Positions 1-7,123 of a stretch of DNA of 13,769 nt are shown piece by piece. The position numbers and the translations under genes were made by a program. This DNA comes from DASPLH01 sp035627675 (lineage in GTDB: Bacteria > Acidobacteriota > Terriglobia > Terriglobales > Acidobacteriaceae). Where the stretch lies: assembly GCA_035627675.1 (NCBI GenBank), contig DASPLH010000078.1:1-13769 (forward strand), written 5' to 3'. Position 1 is the stretch's first letter. Each line of letters begins with the position of its first letter. Under the pieces are notes generated by a model. The model ran no database searches and had not been told where the DNA came from. It worked only from the letters and a program-made list of their open reading frames with translations.

Positions 1-1
1 A

Positions 2-30
2 ACGCGCCCACGGTCGTACAGCGGGCGCGT
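2..30 (-). terminator. Strong stem-loop at window edge, possible terminator of the 205-residue gene
   Basis: Positions 2-9 (ACGCGCCC) and 23-30 (GGGCGCGT) are perfectly complementary, giving an 8-bp GC-rich stem with a 13-base loop. It lies 31 bases after the stop of the secreted-protein gene. The T tract needed for an intrinsic terminator on the minus strand would fall at or beyond position 1, outside the window, so only the stem is seen. No T tract follows on the plus strand. Confidence 0.35.
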
Positions 31-60
31 CTATCAGGAGGTAAGAAGAGAGAGCTTGTG

Positions 61-678
61 TTACTGGCTGACGATCGTCGGCGCGTACGATGCGCCCGGG
101 ACGACCATGTGAACATTCGGAATCGCCGGAGGAACAACGTGCCGGCCGTAATCGGATCGAACCTGCGCAAGCGCCTTGACCATGCGGGTCCTCTGCTCGT
201 GACCCAACCCTCGACGGTGCAGCTCCGCGCGCCGGTTCTCGACATCGATCGCGCGCCGAACGTACGCTTCGATCTCTTCGGCGCCAGGGACCCTGGCCGA
301 CGCAAGTTGGAGATGCACATCAACCGGAGCGGGCACCGCCGCACGCTCCGCCGAACGAGGAGCCTTGACGGAAGACCTCGTCTTGCTCTTTTCGGATGCG
401 CGTGCCTTGCTTTCGCCGCACCCCGGACGCTGTTCGGAGGATGGCCGTAACGATGCCGCCTGCACCGTTCCCGCCGCACTCTCGCGCTCGGCGGCCGCGC
501 GGCTCAACAGGCGGAAGCCGCCTTCGCGGTCTCCGATGAGCATGCGAACCTGTCCGGCCATGTAGAGGAGTGACGGATTTTGGACCGTGACGGCCGGCAT
601 TGCGGCGCCCGCAAGCAGGGCTGCGGAAGCTGCTACGGTTGCCAGCATCGAACGGCGGATTATGCTGCGGTCCATCAT
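61..678 (-). CDS. Secreted protein of unknown function, 205 residues
   Basis: I do not recognise this protein. It starts at ATG 676-678 with a strong ribosome binding site (AGGAGG, 7-base spacing). The N-terminus looks like a Sec signal peptide: basic MMDRSIIRRSM, hydrophobic core about residues 12-27, and a likely signal peptidase I site after one of the alanines near 25-29. A stretch similar to a tetratricopeptide helix follows (about 35-65), then a Lys/Arg/Ser/Glu-rich low-complexity segment (about 70-116). A charged, probably helical C-terminal part (about 118-185) contains EEIEAYVRRAIDVENRRAEL. No enzyme motif is visible. It lies 141 bases after murC, beyond a probable terminator, so it may have its own promoter or be reached by read-through. 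Its location in a wall-synthesis cluster suggests an envelope role, but that is only guilt by association. The reading frame is convincing because of the signal peptide, the ribosome binding site and the conserved direction. Confidence 0.75.
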   Translation of the reverse strand: MMDRSIIRRSMLATVAASAALLAGAAMPAVTVQNPSLLYMAGQVRMLIGDREGGFRLLSRAAAERESAAGTVQAASLRPSSEQRPGCGESKARASEKSKTRSSVKAPRSAERAAVPAPVDVHLQLASARVPGAEEIEAYVRRAIDVENRRAELHRRGLGHEQRTRMVKALAQVRSDYGRHVVPPAIPNVHMVVPGASYAPTIVSQ

Positions 679-710
679 GACTACTCCTCCTGCTTCCTAT
701 CAGACGGACT

Positions 711-747
711 CAACAAAAAACAGTTAGCGGCTGCGCAACTTTTGTTG
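711..747. repeat. Imperfect inverted repeat upstream of the secreted-protein gene
   Basis: On the plus strand CAACAAAA (711-718) pairs with TTTTGTTG (740-747), and inner GTT (723-725) pairs with AAC (737-739). An asymmetric 4-base bulge (719-722) interrupts the arm. On the minus strand this would form an A/U-rich hairpin in the leader of the 205-residue gene, ending in a run of six T. It could be a weak second terminator for murC transcripts or an mRNA leader structure. The sequence alone does not decide. Confidence 0.4.
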
Positions 748-750
748 TGG

Positions 751-787
751 AAAACGAATGGCCCGTCCGGAGCGAACCGTACGGGCC
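751..787 (-). terminator. Probable intrinsic terminator after murC
   Basis: Reading the minus strand, GGCCCGT (781-787) and ACGGGCC (760-766) form a perfect 7-bp stem. A short inner CGG/CCG helix and a loop TTCGCT complete it. The stem is followed by ATTCG and then TTTT (751-754). It starts 32 bases past the murC stop. The T run is short and set back five bases, so termination may be partial. This would mark the end of the main wall-synthesis operon. Confidence 0.5.
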
Positions 788-819
788 AAGACGTCACGAA
801 TACCACTTTAAGGTTAGGT

Positions 820-2250
820 TTACTTCCGCGTCAGAGTGGCGGCTTGAGAGTCTCTCGCGGGTTCGGAAGCCTTGAGCCTCTCGACGATCTGCGGTCCGAG
901 TTGCGAAACGCTTCCGGCGCCGAGGGTCACGACGATGTCGCCGGGAGAGACCTGAGCGATCGCCGCATCGATGGCCGCGTCGAACGAAACGGCGAACTCA
1001 GCGTTGGAATGTCCCGAGGCCTGGATTTTCTGCGCGAGGCTGAGTCCGGTGACGCCCGCAATCGGCTGCTCGCTGGCGGCATAGATGTCCAGCACGAGGA
1101 CCGTATCCGCATCGCGGAAGGCCTGCGCGAACTCCTCCATCAGCAGATACGTGCGGGTGTAGCGATGCGGCTGGAAGATGACATGTATCTTCCCGCCGCC
1201 CGCGTACTGTCTCGCCGCATTGAGGGTCGCGAGGATTTCGGTCGGGTGATGTCCGTAGTCGTCGATTACGCGAACGCCCGCGGCTTCACCTTTGAGTTGG
1301 AAGCGGCGATCGACGCCGCGGAACTGTTTCAGCGCTTCGCGAATGCGCTCAGGCTTGATGTCCAGCCCGACTCCGACGGCGATGGCGGCTGTCGCGTTCA
1401 AGACGTTGTGCACGCCGGGAACATGCAGTTCGAACTCGCCCAGGTCGCGCTCCTTGTACTTCACGCGGAACTTGCTCACGACCTGGAGGTCGCGCTGTTC
1501 AGAAGCGATGTCGCCGATGCAGAAGTCGCTGCCCTCGGCGGTGCCGTAGGTGACGACCCGGCGCTGAACCCTGGGCAAAATCGCGCGCAAGGGCTCGTTG
1601 TCATTGCAGCAGACGACCATGCCGTAGAACGGCACGCGGTCCATGAACTCGATGTAGGTCTTCTCGACGTCCTGCATGTCGGCGTAGCAGTCCATGTGCT
1701 CGCGGTCGATGTTGGTGACCACCGAGAGAATGGGCGAGAGCTTGAGGAACGAGCGATCGCTCTCATCGGCTTCAGCGACGAGGTAGTGCGACGTTCCGAG
1801 ACGCGCATTCGAGCCCAAGGAATCAACGCGCCCGCCCACGACTACCGTCGGGTCGAGTCCGCCGGCAGCCAAGACGGAGGCGACCATGCTGGTCGTCGTC
1901 GTTTTGCCGTGCATGCCGGCGACGGCAATGCCGTACTTCAGGCGCATCAACTCGGCCAGCATTTCCGCCCTCTGAATCACGGGCAGGTGCAGGCGCGCAG
2001 CTTCGGCGACCTCGGGGTTCTCGCTGCCGATGGCCGAGCTGGTCACGACGACTTCGGCTCCGTGGACGTTCTCCGCGCTATGTCCCTCGAAAATCTTGGC
2101 GCCGAGGCTGCGGAGGCGGCTGGTGATCGGTGAAGTACGCAGGTCGCTGCCCGAGACTCCGTAGCCGAGCGTGAGCAGCACCTCGGCGATGCCGCTCATG
2201 CCGATGCCGCCGATCCCGACGAAATGGATGCGCTGAAGCTTGGCAAACAT
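820..2250 (-). CDS. murC: UDP-N-acetylmuramate--L-alanine ligase MurC
   Basis: Cytoplasmic ATP-dependent ligase that adds L-alanine to UDP-MurNAc, the first step of stem-peptide assembly. The 476 residues match the usual family length. The N-terminal Rossmann domain begins with HFVGIGGIGMSG (9-20), typical of UDP-MurNAc binding. The ATP-binding P-loop AGMHGKTTTT is at 111-120. The central domain contains TNIDREHMD (179-187). The C-terminal domain shows DDYGHHPTEI (330-339) and FQPHRYTRT (359-367), both MurC-specific, and ends with GAGS (444-447). The ATG at 2248-2250 fits the family N-terminus. No clear Shine-Dalgarno precedes it (the 20 upstream bases are pyrimidine-rich), so translation probably depends on coupling to murG, whose stop is 21 bases upstream. 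MurC is followed by a likely terminator rather than by murB or ftsQ, which often come next. Confidence 0.97.
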   Translation of the reverse strand: MFAKLQRIHFVGIGGIGMSGIAEVLLTLGYGVSGSDLRTSPITSRLRSLGAKIFEGHSAENVHGAEVVVTSSAIGSENPEVAEAARLHLPVIQRAEMLAELMRLKYGIAVAGMHGKTTTTSMVASVLAAGGLDPTVVVGGRVDSLGSNARLGTSHYLVAEADESDRSFLKLSPILSVVTNIDREHMDCYADMQDVEKTYIEFMDRVPFYGMVVCCNDNEPLRAILPRVQRRVVTYGTAEGSDFCIGDIASEQRDLQVVSKFRVKYKERDLGEFELHVPGVHNVLNATAAIAVGVGLDIKPERIREALKQFRGVDRRFQLKGEAAGVRVIDDYGHHPTEILATLNAARQYAGGGKIHVIFQPHRYTRTYLLMEEFAQAFRDADTVLVLDIYAASEQPIAGVTGLSLAQKIQASGHSNAEFAVSFDAAIDAAIAQVSPGDIVVTLGAGSVSQLGPQIVERLKASEPARDSQAATLTRK

Positions 2251-2271
2251 AGGAAGGACGATTGTAACGCG

Positions 2272-3339
2272 CTACTTGCCGGCGGCGAGTTCCGCGGCCA
2301 TCGCCGCGATTTCAGCCGCTGCATTCGGATGGGCAAGGTTGCGGGCGGCGGTGCCGATACGGACAAGGCGTTCCGGATCGCCAAGGACTTCGACCACGGT
2401 CTCGACCAGCCGCTGAGGAGTGAGTTCCTTCTCCTGAAGCATGAGTGCCGCACCCTGCTTGACCAGGGTCTCGGCATTATGGCGCTGGTGGTCGTCTGCC
2501 GCGGTCGGCAGCGGCACGAAGATCGCGGCCTTGCCGGCGGCTGCGATCTCCGCAACCGTACTGGCGCCCGAGCGGCAGACGATCAGGTCGCTGGCGGCGA
2601 AGGTCGAAGGCATGTCGTCGATGAAGGCGGAGACGGAAGCCGGCACGGAGGCCTTCGCGTAGGCGTCGGCAACCGTGGGGTACTCGCGCTCGCCGGTCTG
2701 GTGAATGATCCGCAGGTTCGGCATGCGGCGGTGCAGTTCGGGCGCAGCCTCGACGACGGCGCGATTGATCGCCTTGGCGCCCTGACTTCCTCCGAACACA
2801 AGCAGCGTCGGGAGTTTTCCCGGCGCGGGTGCAGGGAGTTCGAAGAACGATCTGCGAACGGGCACGCCGGTCACCCTGTAGCGCTTGAAGAACTTCCCCG
2901 TCTGCTCGAAGTGTACGGCTGCGGCCCGCGCCCAACGCGCGATACGGCGATTCGCCATCCCCGGCACAACATTGGGCTCAAAGACCATCACGGGCAGGCC
3001 CATCGAAATCGCGGCCAGCGATCCCGGCCCGGAGGCATAACCCCCAACGCTTATGAGCACATCGGGACGAAGGTCGCGCAGGATGCGGCGCGCTTCGAGG
3101 ATCGAGAGCGGCAAGGATGCGAGAGTCTTGCAGCGGGTCGCGAGGCTGACGCGGTTCAGTTGCCCAACCTCGATCAGCTTGAGTTCGAACCCGGCCTTCG
3201 GCACCAGGCGAGTCTCGATGCCGCGCGAGGTCCCGAGAAACGTCGTGGCGCAACCGTAGCGCGACTGGAGTTCCTGTGCGATAGCCAGCGCCGGAATGAC
3301 GTGTCCGCCGGTGCCGCCGCCTGCAATGACCGCGCGCAT
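2272..3339 (-). CDS. murG: Lipid II synthase MurG (UDP-GlcNAc:lipid I GlcNAc transferase)
   Basis: Membrane-associated GT28 glycosyltransferase at the inner face of the cytoplasmic membrane. It transfers GlcNAc from UDP-GlcNAc to lipid I, making lipid II. The length of 355 residues is typical. Visible motifs are the first glycine loop GGGTGGHVIPA (7-17), the second glycine-rich loop GGYASGP (99-105), GGSQGA (183-188), the UDP-GlcNAc-binding CRSGASTVAEI (255-265), and DHQRHNAE (283-290). The usual HEQN motif reads FEPN here (120-123), an active-site-proximal variant. The start at ATG 3337-3339 places the glycine loop at the expected distance. It begins 4 bases after the ftsW stop, so the two are probably translationally coupled. 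Confidence 0.97.
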   Translation of the reverse strand: MRAVIAGGGTGGHVIPALAIAQELQSRYGCATTFLGTSRGIETRLVPKAGFELKLIEVGQLNRVSLATRCKTLASLPLSILEARRILRDLRPDVLISVGGYASGPGSLAAISMGLPVMVFEPNVVPGMANRRIARWARAAAVHFEQTGKFFKRYRVTGVPVRRSFFELPAPAPGKLPTLLVFGGSQGAKAINRAVVEAAPELHRRMPNLRIIHQTGEREYPTVADAYAKASVPASVSAFIDDMPSTFAASDLIVCRSGASTVAEIAAAGKAAIFVPLPTAADDHQRHNAETLVKQGAALMLQEKELTPQRLVETVVEVLGDPERLVRIGTAARNLAHPNAAAEIAAMAAELAAGK

Positions 3340-3343
3340 AGCG

Positions 3344-4435
3344 TTAGTCCGTCTGCCGCGTGATGTTGAGCAGCACGCCCACGCTCACCAGGCTGATGAA
3401 CAGCGAGGAACCGCCGTAGCTGACGAACGGCAGCGGAATGCCTTTCGTCGGCAGCATCCCGAGCACGACGCTGATGTTGAACAGAGCCTGCACGCCGATC
3501 ATGGCCGTAATCCCGACGGCAAGGAAGCGCGCGAAACTGTCGCGTGTGGTGAGCGCCGTTCGAATTCCCCGGAAGCAGAACACGGCGAACAGTGCAACGA
3601 CGATGGTGGCTCCGATCAGTCCCCACTCTTCGGCGATCACGGCGAAGATGAAGTCCGTCTGCGGCTCTGGCAGATAGAAGAGTTTCTGCTTCCCTTCCAT
3701 CAGGCCCAACCCGGTAACGCCACCCGTGCCTACGGCGATCATCGACTGGATGATGTGAAAGCCGCTGCCCTGCGGGTCGGCGAACGGGTCGAGGAAGGCA
3801 AGAATGCGCTTGAACCGCCACGGCGTCCGGAAGATCAGGAAGTAGAGCGGCAGGACGGACGCGAGCGCGGCATAGCCCAGCCACTTCCAGTGCATTCCGG
3901 CCGTGAACAGCACGGCGGCGGTGATCGCGAAACACGCCATCGCCGTTCCGAGGTCAGGCTGTTTCACGATCAGCGCGGTGAAGACCATTGTCGGAAGAGC
4001 GGCCGGCAGCAGCGTGTGCCGCCAGTCGTCAATGTCCTTGAAGCGCTCGGCCAGGAACCAGGCGAGGAAAAGGATCAACGTGGGTTTGGCAAGCTCCGAT
4101 GGCTGAAACGAGAACATCCCGAACCGGATCCAGCGGTGCGTGTTATGCGAACGGTCGAGGAAAAAGACCGAGACCAGGAGGATCGAGGTGAAGGCTATGC
4201 AGCCGAACACGACGACCGGGTTGTTGTATCGCCGGTAGTCGATGTTCATCAGGACGATCATCCCGATCAGTCCTGCCACGGCCCAGATCAGTTGGCGGAA
4301 CAGGAAGTAGTAAGGAGAGTCATAGCGCTCGTTGGCCACCACGGCCGAAGCGCTGAACACCATCACCAGTCCGATGACGACCAGCAGCAGCGTGACGCCG
4401 AACAGCCAACGATCGACGCTGACCCGCTTCGCCAT
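3344..4435 (-). CDS. ftsW: Septal peptidoglycan glycosyltransferase FtsW (SEDS family)
   Basis: Polytopic inner-membrane SEDS protein that polymerises lipid II into glycan strands at the septum, working with the transpeptidase FtsI. It has 363 residues and about ten hydrophobic segments. SEDS signatures are visible: RWI (101-103), QPSELAKP (111-118), KQPDLGTAM (158-166), the extracellular loop YLPEPQTDFIFA (254-265), and LPTKGIPLPFVSYGGSS (328-344). Asp261 in the loop aligns with the aspartate proposed to be catalytic in E. coli FtsW. The alternative is RodA, the elongation paralogue. Position between murD and murG and the C-terminal signature favour FtsW. Its ATG (4433-4435) shares one base with the murD stop (TGATG), indicating coupled translation. 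Confidence 0.95.
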   Translation of the reverse strand: MAKRVSVDRWLFGVTLLLVVIGLVMVFSASAVVANERYDSPYYFLFRQLIWAVAGLIGMIVLMNIDYRRYNNPVVVFGCIAFTSILLVSVFFLDRSHNTHRWIRFGMFSFQPSELAKPTLILFLAWFLAERFKDIDDWRHTLLPAALPTMVFTALIVKQPDLGTAMACFAITAAVLFTAGMHWKWLGYAALASVLPLYFLIFRTPWRFKRILAFLDPFADPQGSGFHIIQSMIAVGTGGVTGLGLMEGKQKLFYLPEPQTDFIFAVIAEEWGLIGATIVVALFAVFCFRGIRTALTTRDSFARFLAVGITAMIGVQALFNISVVLGMLPTKGIPLPFVSYGGSSLFISLVSVGVLLNITRQTD

Positions 4436-5814
4436 CAGTCCGCGCTCCCCTGCCCGCGAGCGTGGCCCGCGAGGTCTTGCACGATCTCCTTGAACGCCTT
4501 GCCGCGCTGTTCGTAGCTGTTGAACTGATCGAAGCTGGCGCAGGCGGGCGCAAGCAGCACCACGTCGCCTTCTTCGGCCATCTGCGCGGCCTTCCGCACG
4601 GCCACCTCGAGCGTTCCGGCGCTCGTCACCGGCGCCGAGTCGCCGATCTGCGACTCGATTTTTTGCGCGGCAGCGCCGATGGTGTAGACGCGCCTGGCGC
4701 GCTGGCGCAACAGGGCGTTGAGCACCGAGTAGTCGCTGCCTTTGTCTTTGCCCCCGAGAATGATGTGGATGTTGCCCGGGAACGACTCGAGCGCCTTGAT
4801 GGTGGCGTCCACGTTCGTGGCCTTCGAGTCGTTGAAATACTGCACGCCGTTGATGGTGGCGACGTACTCGAGGCGGTGTTCGACGGCCTTGAACTGGTTG
4901 ATCGCCCGCCGGATCTTCGCCGGTTCGACGCCCGCCAACGCTCCCACGACGACCGCGGCAAGCACGTTCTCGACGTTGTGCGCGCCCTTCAGCGGAATCT
5001 CCGCCACCGGCATGATCTCCTGCTCGCCCTTCGGTCCGCGGAAGACGATATCGCCGCCGCGCACGAAGGCTCCGCGCTCGACTTCCTTGATGCGGCTGAA
5101 CCAGTAAACCTGCGGCTTCAAGCCGGTAGCCATGGCGGCCGTGATCTCGTTGTCGGCGTTGAGCACGGCGAAATCGTCCGCCGTCTGGTTCTCAAAAATG
5201 CGAGACTTCGCCGCCGTGTAGTTCTCCATCGAGCCATGGCGGTCGAGATGGTCCGGCGTGACGTTCAGCACGGCCGCGATGTGCGGGGCGAACGTCTCGA
5301 TGCTCTCCAGCTGGAAGCTCGAAATCTCGAGCACGACCCAGGTTTCCGGCGAGGACTGGTCGGCGAACGTGATCGCCGGCGTCCCGATGTTCCCACCCAC
5401 CAGCGTCTTTGCCCCGCCGGAGGCAATCACCTCCCCGGCGAGGGTGGTGGTGGTCGTTTTGCCGTTCGAGCCGGTGATGGCGACGATGGTGCCGGAGACG
5501 AATCGCGCCGCCAGCTCGATTTCACCAATGACGGGAATTCCCAGCCGGCGGGCCTGCTGGAGAGGAGGAACATCGAACGGAACGCCGGGGCTGACGACGA
5601 TGAGGTCCTGATCGCGGAAGGTGCGCTCTCCGTGCTTACCGGTCTCGACGCTGATGCCGCGATCCAGAAGCGCGGGAATCTCCTGCCGCAGGAGTTCTTC
5701 GCTCTTCGCGTCGGAGACGGTGACGCGCGCGCCGCCCGACTCCAGGAACAGCGCCGATGCCACACCGGATTTCCCCAACCCTACGACCAGTACTCGCTTG
5801 CCTTTGACGTCCAT
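4435..5814 (-). CDS. murD: UDP-N-acetylmuramoyl-L-alanine--D-glutamate ligase MurD
   Basis: Cytoplasmic ligase adding D-glutamate to UDP-MurNAc-L-Ala. From the ATG at 5812-5814 it has 459 residues. The N-terminal Rossmann motif VLVVGLGKSG (8-17) is followed by the P-loop ITGSNGKTTT (113-122), the conserved TPDHLDRHG (186-194), and Lys203 in YTAAKSRIF, which is the lysine carbamylated in this family. The C-terminal domain has NDSKATN (328-334), GGKDKG (354-359) and the MurD signature APACASFDQF (422-431). The start is uncertain: GTG 5856 and ATG 5838 are in frame and would add 14 or 8 residues. I prefer 5814 because it fits the family N-terminus, although the AAGGA before it is only one base away. 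It lies 45 bases after mraY and overlaps ftsW by one base. Confidence 0.95.
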   Translation of the reverse strand: MDVKGKRVLVVGLGKSGVASALFLESGGARVTVSDAKSEELLRQEIPALLDRGISVETGKHGERTFRDQDLIVVSPGVPFDVPPLQQARRLGIPVIGEIELAARFVSGTIVAITGSNGKTTTTTLAGEVIASGGAKTLVGGNIGTPAITFADQSSPETWVVLEISSFQLESIETFAPHIAAVLNVTPDHLDRHGSMENYTAAKSRIFENQTADDFAVLNADNEITAAMATGLKPQVYWFSRIKEVERGAFVRGGDIVFRGPKGEQEIMPVAEIPLKGAHNVENVLAAVVVGALAGVEPAKIRRAINQFKAVEHRLEYVATINGVQYFNDSKATNVDATIKALESFPGNIHIILGGKDKGSDYSVLNALLRQRARRVYTIGAAAQKIESQIGDSAPVTSAGTLEVAVRKAAQMAEEGDVVLLAPACASFDQFNSYEQRGKAFKEIVQDLAGHARGQGSAD

Positions 5815-5859
5815 GTCCTTGCCCAGTGTTCCCGTCATTCTCACACGTTCCCGCACGGC

Positions 5860-6999
5860 CTACCGCAACTTCAACGTGGTGAGTGCAAACAGTGCAAACA
5901 CCAGCGAGGCGATCCAGAAGCGAACGATCACCTTGGATTCCGACCAGCCCATCAGTTCGAAGTGATGGTGCAGGGGAGCCATCTTGAAGATGCGCTTCTT
6001 GCGAAGTTTGTACGACCCAACCTGGAGGATGACCGACAGCGCCTCCAGCACGAAAATCCCGCCGATGAACGGCAGCAGCAGTTCCTGCTTGATGATGACG
6101 GCAACCGTCCCGATGGCGCCTCCGAGCGCGAGCGAGCCCACGTCGCCCATGAAAACCTCTGCCGGATGCGCGTTGTACCAGAGGAACCCGATAGCCGCGC
6201 CGACCATGGCTCCGCAGAAAATCGAGAGCTCCGCCACCTGCGGCATTCGTTGCAGTTCGAGGTAGTCGGCGAACACTGCGTGCCCGCTGACATAGGTGAG
6301 CACCGTCAGCGCTCCGGCTGCGATCACCGTGCAGCCAATCGCCAGCCCGTCGAGGCCGTCCGTAAGATTCACGGCGTTGGTGGAGCCCACCAGCACCAGG
6401 CACACGAAAGCGATGAAGGGCAGGAACGCGATCGGCCAGAGGTGCGGCTCGCCCATGAGCGAGGTGATGACCAGGTCCGGCCGGAACTTCTTCAGGAAGG
6501 GCACCATCAAGTGCGTGGAGTATGTGCCCGAAGCCTGGAAGAAGATCAACGTGACCGCCACGAGGATGCCGAATACGACCTGCAATGCGATCTTCGTGCG
6601 TCCCGTAAGACCCAGGTTCTGCTTGTGGATGATCTTCAGATAGTCGTCGGCAAATCCCACTCCGCCAAAGGCCAGCGTCGAGAAGATCGCGAGCCACACG
6701 AAGCGGTTGTTGAGGTCCGCCCACAGTATGGTCGGGATGACGATGGCGATGACGATCAGCACGCCTCCCATGGTGGGCGTGCCCGCCTTCTTCTGGTGCG
6801 CCTTGGGACCTTCTTCGCGGATGTACTGGCCGATCTGGAATTCGCGCAGGCGTCGCACGACCGCGGGACCGATGATGAGCCCGATGAAAAGCGCCGTGAC
6901 GCTGGCGAACGCTGTCCGGAAAGTCAGATAGCGGAAGATTCGGAACGGTCCGATGTTGTAGTGCAGAAAGACGACTTCGTATAAGAGCCAGTAGAGCAA
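5860..6999 (-). CDS. mraY: Phospho-N-acetylmuramoyl-pentapeptide-transferase MraY, TTG start
   Basis: Integral membrane enzyme that transfers phospho-MurNAc-pentapeptide from UDP to undecaprenyl phosphate, making lipid I. At 379 residues it is slightly longer than the E. coli protein. Signatures are KAHQKKAGTPTMGG (66-79), the Asp pair in FADDY (116-120), NLTDGLDG (211-218), MGDVGS (284-289) and the histidine motif PLHHHFE (342-348), all part of the Mg2+/substrate site. Roughly ten membrane segments are apparent. The start is TTG at 6997-6999: an in-frame stop lies 18 bases upstream with no other start between, and the resulting MLYWLL matches the family N-terminus. A G-rich stretch (GGGGGAA) precedes it as a weak ribosome binding site. 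The 124-base gap to murF shows no gene and no clear terminator. Confidence 0.96.
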   Translation of the reverse strand: MLYWLLYEVVFLHYNIGPFRIFRYLTFRTAFASVTALFIGLIIGPAVVRRLREFQIGQYIREEGPKAHQKKAGTPTMGGVLIVIAIVIPTILWADLNNRFVWLAIFSTLAFGGVGFADDYLKIIHKQNLGLTGRTKIALQVVFGILVAVTLIFFQASGTYSTHLMVPFLKKFRPDLVITSLMGEPHLWPIAFLPFIAFVCLVLVGSTNAVNLTDGLDGLAIGCTVIAAGALTVLTYVSGHAVFADYLELQRMPQVAELSIFCGAMVGAAIGFLWYNAHPAEVFMGDVGSLALGGAIGTVAVIIKQELLLPFIGGIFVLEALSVILQVGSYKLRKKRIFKMAPLHHHFELMGWSESKVIVRFWIASLVFALFALTTLKLR

Positions 7000-7123
7000 A
7001 CGTTCCCCCGTTCCGGGTTACTGCCAGCAGACCGGATTCGCGGAAGGGCGTATCCCATACCGCAGCCGGGCAGTTAGCCGGCGGTGATATCAAGGAATAC
7101 GGTCCCTTTGAATCCGCCCTGGT

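Noticed and set aside
36..450. Plus-strand AGGAGG at 36-41 followed by a GTG-started frame
   Set aside because: The spacing of 16 bases is too long, and the frame overlaps the secreted-protein gene in antisense with a basic, domain-free product.
5815..5856. Extended MurD N-terminus starting at GTG 5856 or ATG 5838
   Set aside because: The added residues have no counterpart in the usual MurD N-terminus. They cannot be excluded, but ATG 5814 fits best.
4462..6984. Plus-strand open frame of 840 codons across murD and mraY
   Set aside because: It is antisense to two clearly identified genes, its product is rich in Arg, His, Asp and Glu without any recognisable domain, and long stop-free antisense frames are expected in GC-rich coding sequence.
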